Under the pieces are notes generated by a model. The model did no database searches. It saw nothing but the letters and a program-made list of their open reading frames with translations, and had not been told where the DNA came from. A DNA stretch of 64,000 bases from Methylomonas sp. EFPC3 (GTDB lineage: Bacteria; Pseudomonadota; Gammaproteobacteria; Methylococcales; Methylomonadaceae): assembly GCF_029643245.1 (NCBI RefSeq), contig NZ_CP116398.1, positions 4,336,372 through 4,400,371 on the forward strand, given 5' to 3'. How positions within the stretch are numbered: position 1 is the stretch's first letter; every line of letters begins with the position of its first letter. This document shows, one piece after another, positions 59,621-64,000 of this stretch. A program made the translations under genes and the position numbers.

Positions 59621-60423
59621 GGCTTTTTCTCAGGCTTAGGGGTTTCAGACGCGGTTGCTTTGACGACCTCATGCGGTTTATTGGCTAACCAATCGGCTAA
59701 CACTTCAGGTGCGCCACTGTGGGTACGGCCATCCGGGGCAATCAAAAACGGCACACCCTGCAAGCCAAACAGCTTGGCGGTGACCACGGCTTTTTGCAGC
59801 GGCTCTTTATTGCATTGGCCAGGTGGTTCGGTCGGTATTCCGACGTAGTCTTGCTTCAACAGTCGGTCGCGAACACTGTCTTTGAGTTTGGTATCGCTGG
59901 ATCCCAACTGACAGGCCAGTTGCACGACGATGTTTTGCGACTCGGGGCCGAGGATAGGGACCATTACTAGTTTGAAGGTGTACTGGTCCTGCAAGGCTTG
60001 CAGCTCTTTCATCACCTTGCCGCAGTAAGGACAACGCGGATCTATGAACACCAAAACCGAAGTCTTGCCGTGACCTATCGTTACCGGGCCTAAATCGTCG
60101 ACATTGAGTTTCATGCGTGACAGATCAATGCGGTTAGCAATCTTGTCGATGTCCGGCAGATCCTTGATCTCCTGTTGAGTCCAGATGTCCATCAATTTGC
60201 CGCCGTAGAATGCAAAGCGGCCATTGCTGGAAATAAACACCGTCTGCTCGCCGGACTTGACCATCTTCATACCTGAGATCGGTAAATCCTGCATGCCGTC
60301 GATTTTGATCGATAGCAAGCCTGCGGCAATCTCGGAAATCGCAGGTTTTTGTGGGTTGGCAGCCAGGGCAATCGATACCCAGAATAGCGTGGCCAGTAAT
60401 AAGAGAATGTGGCGTAGCGTCAT
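59617..60423 (-). CDS. dsbC: DsbC-like disulfide isomerase of the transfer operon
   Basis: 268 residues with a signal peptide (cleavage near ALA-AN). The N-terminal dimerisation domain is at about 25-85; the thioredoxin domain carries CPYC at 131-134 and the cis-proline loop GVPFLIAPDG. It most likely corrects disulfides in the cysteine-rich TraU and TraN proteins. It lies between traB and traV, as in SXT-type operons. Confidence 0.92.
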   Translation of the reverse strand: MTLRHILLLLATLFWVSIALAANPQKPAISEIAAGLLSIKIDGMQDLPISGMKMVKSGEQTVFISSNGRFAFYGGKLMDIWTQQEIKDLPDIDKIANRIDLSRMKLNVDDLGPVTIGHGKTSVLVFIDPRCPYCGKVMKELQALQDQYTFKLVMVPILGPESQNIVVQLACQLGSSDTKLKDSVRDRLLKQDYVGIPTEPPGQCNKEPLQKAVVTAKLFGLQGVPFLIAPDGRTHSGAPEVLADWLANKPHEVVKATASETPKPEKKP

Positions 60424-60451
60424 AACGACCTTTGAGTTGGGATTGAATGAA

Positions 60452-61807
60452 TTAGCTCGGTGACTTCAGCTTCAGCGCCGTGCCTTTTTGCACAATGAAA
60501 TTGACCTGGCGGGTGGCATCGACTTCGATGACCGGGTAAATCTCTTCGGCCATATCCATGTAAAAATGCGACAGTCGCTCCATGGCATAACCGGCACCTT
60601 TCAAGGCACCGCCTTCCATCGACTGTGAAGAAAAGGCGCTTTGGAACGGCGTGCTGCCGGCCAGACTGCCCAAACCGCCGGTCATCAACACCGGGATTTG
60701 ATTGCGCCCAAAGGCATCGGAAAAGCCGCGTAAAAAGCCGGCCATCATCGATTGTGCCAATAACGCACCTTGTTTGGACACCACGCGACCGCGCACACCG
60801 TTTTTGCCATCTTCGCCGGTGGCATAGGCATTCATCGGTACTTCAATCACGCCACCGTCCTGACGAACACAGGAAAAGGTCTCGCCGCGAAAGTAAGCCC
60901 GTTCGGCACTCAAATCACCAAAGCCTGCGGCTAACAGGAAACATTCACGGACATCAGCATGGAAACGGTTGGGCAGAATGGCTTCTTTTTTGATGCGAAA
61001 TAGCACCGGCATCGGTTCTTTCTTGGCTTTCTTGCCGGTCGGTGCATCCAGGCCGTTCAGCAAAACACCCGTCAAAATGCTGCCGGCCGGGATAAAGACT
61101 TCGCTGTGCTTGGCGGGTTGGTCACTTGCGGTTTTACCCTCGGTATTTGCAGTTGGTGACTTTTCGTCTTTGATCACCCGGATTTGCAAGGCGGTGGTTG
61201 GCTGACCGTTGGCGGATCGTCCTCCCGAGACTCCGGCACTACCGTGGCTAGATGCCGGAATAGCAGCTTGTTCGAAGGCGCTGTTCAGGTCGTTGTTATC
61301 TAGTGACGCGCGTGCGGGAAGTCGGCGGTCATTGGGATGGCTGGGGGTAGGGGATCCTGTGCTCGGCGTAGTTGGGCCATCACCCGACAGTTGAGTGACT
61401 GCCGTCGGTTTGTTTTTAAGCGACTCGACTTCACCGGACACGGCTTTTAACTTTTGATCATAGGCTTCCCGTTCGGCTTCAGTCCATTGTTTGAAGCGTT
61501 GCTCACCCGATTGCTGCTCGCGTTTTTGCTGTTCTTCAATCGCAGCCAGTCGACGGCTTTGCTCTTCGTTTTTTTGCAGTAAATCCCGTAGCTGGGCCGA
61601 AATGCCATCAATGCCAAGCGAACGCGGATCACTATCGGTGAGGATGTGTTGAATGGTGGCCTGTTTACTAAGCGGTTTGGTGACTTCCGGGGTGACGGTA
61701 GCCAAACCAATGATGGTGGCCAGCAAGACGCCGCCAATCCCACCCACCGCCAAATTACGTTTGGCCGTGGGGCTTAAACTCGACCACCATGAATCGACAC
61801 CGACCAT
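60452..61807 (-). CDS. traB: TraB, VirB10-like core protein
   Basis: 451 residues. An N-terminal membrane segment (about 20-38) is followed by a coiled coil (about 75-130: NEEQSRRLAAIEEQQKREQQ) and a VirB10-like C-terminal domain (about 235-430: IPAGSILTGVLLNGLDAP, GGVIEVPMNAYATGEDGKNG). It spans both membranes and links TraC to the TraK-TraV pore. ATG overlaps the traK stop by one base. Confidence 0.93.
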   Translation of the reverse strand: MVGVDSWWSSLSPTAKRNLAVGGIGGVLLATIIGLATVTPEVTKPLSKQATIQHILTDSDPRSLGIDGISAQLRDLLQKNEEQSRRLAAIEEQQKREQQSGEQRFKQWTEAEREAYDQKLKAVSGEVESLKNKPTAVTQLSGDGPTTPSTGSPTPSHPNDRRLPARASLDNNDLNSAFEQAAIPASSHGSAGVSGGRSANGQPTTALQIRVIKDEKSPTANTEGKTASDQPAKHSEVFIPAGSILTGVLLNGLDAPTGKKAKKEPMPVLFRIKKEAILPNRFHADVRECFLLAAGFGDLSAERAYFRGETFSCVRQDGGVIEVPMNAYATGEDGKNGVRGRVVSKQGALLAQSMMAGFLRGFSDAFGRNQIPVLMTGGLGSLAGSTPFQSAFSSQSMEGGALKGAGYAMERLSHFYMDMAEEIYPVIEVDATRQVNFIVQKGTALKLKSPS

Positions 61808-62759
61808 TAGCGTTGGCCTCCGGTGAGTAATGAGGGTCTGAGCGTGGTGGCGGTTTCAGGTGTCCGTCTCAATGCGACATACAATTCGGTGGACTCATTC
61901 AGTCCCAACACGACTTTAGGCCAGGCGGCGACCGCCAACACGTCGTCTTTGTTGGTCGCACATGCGCGCTCATCAAATTCCAACGGATCGCTGCCGGCAT
62001 TGCGGGCCAGACCGACCAGAATCAGCATGTCCTGACCTTCCAACACTTGGCCGGTCCGAATCTGCACTTTATCTTGCAGGCAATGGATGTGTTCGGATTT
62101 ACTGGGCTCGCGCAGAGAATAGCCTGCTGGTGTCTTTTGCAAACCAAGATCGCGGAATAACTTTTTTAGCTGAGTGATGTAGGCCTGTTCCTGATCGCTG
62201 GCCTTGCTACCGGATGCGGCAGACTGCTGTTGCAGCTTGGTCAGCACCTTGTAACTGTCTTTATCCAGGCTCAGATGAATCTCCCGGGCCGGGATACGTT
62301 TGGGAATCAGCGTCAGTGACAAGGCGATGTCCTGATTATCGCCCGGCGTAATGTACAAGGTCACCGGCGTCTCATCGGCGGTTGCGACATAAACGATTTT
62401 GCCTTTGGTGCTGGTCGTTGCCTGACTGGTGGTTGTGACCACCGGATTGTCGAACGGCGTAACCAAACGATTGAGATGACCCACTGCAATTGGCATCAGT
62501 TCGTTGATACCGGGTTTGACTTGAATATTTTGTGGTGCAACCGAGGACGTGACCTGTTGATTGGCCGCTTTTAAGACGCTGGCGTCAACGGGGGGAGTTC
62601 GATACCCAGCGATTGTGAATCGCTCGATGGCACAGTCGATTCGGGTATGCGATCACCCACTGTGGTCACCGGCGGTAACACGGTGATCGGTAATTCCTCG
62701 GCGGACGCAGCGCTACTGATGATCAATAACAATGCCCAATGGCGGCAGGCTTTATTCAT
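61807..62759 (-). CDS. traK: TraK, VirB9-like secretin; coding frame interrupted at a C6 run
   Basis: The C-terminal frame (ATG 62496 to 61807) holds TraK blocks MPIAVGHLNRLVTPFDNPVV and EIHLSL. The signal peptide and Pro-rich start lie in another frame (ATG 62757-62759, MNKACRHWALLLI), which ends in TAA at 62571-62573. The second frame is open from 62652 and would read through smoothly (PVDASVLKAANQQ) if a one-base shift occurred at the six-G run 62590-62595 (C6 on the coding strand). Sequencing error, true mutation or slippage are possible. Confidence 0.75.
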
Positions 62760-63367
62760 GGTTTGAGTTCTCCTGGCTGAGGTGGCAGGGCTTTTAAGCG
62801 TTCCACTGTTCTAGGGGCATCGGGATAGACATCGATAAACTCCAGACGCGGCCGGTAGTTTTTGATGGCGATGATGAATTCATAGGTACGCGGTTTAATG
62901 TCCGGCTTAGAACTGGGGCCTTGGCTTTTGAGTTCGCCGCTGACGAAGACCTTGTTGGTCTCGGCTTCGTAATCCACATGACGCGGGGTAAAGCTGATCG
63001 CCACTCGATCCATCTTGATGGCTTTGATTTGATCGGTCATGGCATCCAGGACACTTCGATAGATGTCCGGTGCCAGTAATGGCTCAATCGCGGTTTTCAG
63101 GAAATCGGCATTGGCGGGCGTGGTATTACCCAACAGTTCCGCCAGAAACAAGCCCCACGATTCCTTGAATTCACTGGAGGCCGATGTGCGGGTGACTTCG
63201 ACCTCCTTGTTTAAGGTCGGTGGCACCAGGATGATGCTGCGCTCGGTCCGCCAGGCGGCCAGCGAGGTAATCACGCACACCACCAACAAGCCGATGATGA
63301 TCACGCGGCTAAAGCGATTCTCGGTCTCGTGGCCGTCCCAGGTCTGCAGAAAATCCGATAACTTCAT
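62756..63367 (-). CDS. traE: F-type conjugation protein TraE
   Basis: 203 residues. One N-terminal membrane segment (VIIIGLLVVCVITSLAAW) is followed by a VirB8-like periplasmic domain (IILVPPTLNKEVEVTRTSAS, KVFVSGELKSQG, RTYEFIIAIKNYRPRLEF). ATG 63367 overlaps traL. It is an inner-membrane scaffold of the transfer apparatus. Confidence 0.9.
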   Translation of the reverse strand: MKLSDFLQTWDGHETENRFSRVIIIGLLVVCVITSLAAWRTERSIILVPPTLNKEVEVTRTSASSEFKESWGLFLAELLGNTTPANADFLKTAIEPLLAPDIYRSVLDAMTDQIKAIKMDRVAISFTPRHVDYEAETNKVFVSGELKSQGPSSKPDIKPRTYEFIIAIKNYRPRLEFIDVYPDAPRTVERLKALPPQPGELKP

Positions 63368-63645
63368 GGCAGAAATCGACGGATATAGGGATTGGGAATG
63401 GTCATTGCCTGGCTGGGCAGCAACCCTAACCAATACAAGGCATGTAAGGTATAACCGTCGGGCCGGTTATCACGAAAACGGCGGTAGAATTTAACCGCGA
63501 TTAATCCAATGACCAGTGCAGGAATGAAGTGATCAATCAACATGCCGGTCAGCATGCAGACCATGAACGGCACAATCTCATCGGCACTCCACAACAGAAT
63601 GTGGATCGGATCGTCGATGGTTTGGGGGATGGCAACGGGTTCCAT
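63364..63645 (-). CDS. traL: F-type conjugation protein TraL
   Basis: 93 residues with two hydrophobic segments around the typical TraL core (VPFMVCMLTGMLIDHFIPAL and the following helix) and a C-terminal YWLGLLPSQAMTIPNPYIRR. It is the first gene of the operon within the window and a VirB3-like inner-membrane protein. The operon promoter must lie between 63646 and the hairpin to the right or beyond. Confidence 0.9.
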   Translation of the reverse strand: MEPVAIPQTIDDPIHILLWSADEIVPFMVCMLTGMLIDHFIPALVIGLIAVKFYRRFRDNRPDGYTLHALYWLGLLPSQAMTIPNPYIRRFLP

Positions 63646-63695
63646 AATGACCTCGGTTTAGGATGGTCATCATTGTGAAGTGATATTCAGCAAGG

Positions 63696-63737
63696 CATCT
63701 TGCAGCTAATGCCGAATTTGGCATTTGCTGCAAGATG
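63696..63737. repeat. Long inverted repeat upstream of traL
   Basis: Arms CATCTTGCAGC (63696-63706) and GCTGCAAGATG (63727-63737), then one T-T mismatch and inner arms AATGCC/GGCATT with loop GAATTT. TTTTTT follows on the plus strand, so it could terminate plus-strand transcripts or act in traL control. Confidence 0.6.
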
Positions 63738-64000
63738 AGGCAATTTTTTAGTTGTGATGCAATATGGAGTAATGATCAGTTCAGCGAGCTAATCGGCGGT
63801 TCTGTCTCGTTGGTGGAGACTAGCTGGATATGCATCGGTGATGCCTTGGTATATGGCTTCAGTATTTACGTTGTTGCCCGCGGTGCGCGAATGAAAGCCA
63901 AGGCGGCGCTATTCAAAGGCGGCATCATGGCGGCTTTTGGTCTTTTCGTTCTTGGTCAAGTCATTGATAAGATGATTTTTCCGCAGATTCCAGTATATGA
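63735..64000 (+). pseudogene. Fragment of a cation diffusion facilitator, running off the window
   Basis: The frame reads ELIGGSVSLVETSWICIGDA, then LVYGFSIYVVARGA and KAALFKGGIMAAFGLFVLGQ, closely matching the second to fourth segments of CDF zinc/cobalt exporters. The first membrane helix is missing, and the metal-site motif normally like ADSxDMLGDA is changed to ETSWICIGDA, so two aspartates are lost. The start ATG 63735 is uncertain and lies inside a hairpin arm. Likely a decayed remnant, or a non-transporting derivative. Confidence 0.5.

Larger units (their letters stand above)
14082..64000. mobile_element. SXT/R391-like integrative and conjugative element (left part, runs past window end)
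   Basis: Evidence is gene content and order. SetCD-like FlhDC activators and an AlpA protein lie by the tRNA end, an ssb-bet-exo and CobS/CobT block follows, and then an F-type operon traL-E-K-B-dsbC-V-A-C-trhF-W-U-N, as in SXT-type elements. Cargo (restriction, ubiquitin-like operon) lies between traN and ssb, the known hotspot position. Codon use and base composition look more AT-rich than the core genes to the left. Integrase, relaxase TraI, TraD and TraF/H/G are not in the window. Confidence 0.85.

Overview
The window is a chromosomal stretch of a type I methanotroph-like gammaproteobacterium (Methylomonas/Methylobacter-like; inferred from gene content, not from a search), joined to one end of a large SXT/R391-like integrative and conjugative element (ICE). 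The methylotroph signature is seen in two tandem methylene-tetrahydromethanopterin dehydrogenase genes and a quinoprotein-dehydrogenase-associated MBL/SoxYZ-like pair.

Bases 1-14081 are ordinary core genome: rubredoxin, proS, a GacA/UvrY-type response regulator, two mtdB paralogues, suhB, then trmJ-cysE-iscR-iscS-iscA with a textbook type 1 IscR site over the iscR promoter, an orphan HvfA-like metallophore precursor, a deformylase, the quinoprotein-associated pair, small exported proteins, and csrA followed by tRNA-Ser(GCU), tRNA-Arg(ACG) and tRNA-Asn(GUU).

The ICE starts just after tRNA-Asn and runs past base 64000. From left to right it holds: (i) an AlpA-like excisionase candidate and two FlhDC-like activator pairs (SetCD-like), one with an FlhD domain fused to a STAS-like domain; (ii) at 18.0-32.7 kb a block of minus-strand genes for a GHKL ATPase, an adenine methyltransferase with DUF4942, a CobS-type AAA ATPase with WGR, DUF3150 and CobT-type VWA partners, a YqaJ exonuclease, RecT/Bet and SSB; (iii) at 33-50 kb a cargo zone matching the traN-ssb hotspot of SXT-type elements; (iv) at 50.1-63.6 kb the F-type transfer operon traL-E-K-B-dsbC-V-A-(RRXRR)-C-trbI-trhF-trbC/W-U-N, read leftward. 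A fragment of a cation diffusion facilitator lies at the right edge. The integrase, relaxase, traD and traF/H/G are not in the window.

The cargo zone has two immune-type loci. One is a compact four-gene operon, MBL hydrolase / fused E2-E1-JAB protein / patatin phospholipase / second MBL-like protein. It looks like the ubiquitin-like ancillary half of type II CBASS plus a lipase effector but has no CD-NTase. The other is a type I restriction-modification operon (hsdM, DUF1016 nuclease, hsdS, fic, hsdR) preceded by a WYL-domain regulator with an operator over a divergent promoter.

The strongest unexplained structure is in non-coding DNA. Eleven intergenic gaps of the 18-32.7 kb block each carry the same paired CCC-loop-GGG hairpin element ahead of the start codon. 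Two of those gaps also carry a roughly 100-base chain of five stem-loops with compensatory base changes between copies. Separately, DUF3150, WGR and YqaJ proteins all end in an acidic-aromatic tail resembling the tip of the local SSB. All coordinates and structures were read by hand; no database search was possible.
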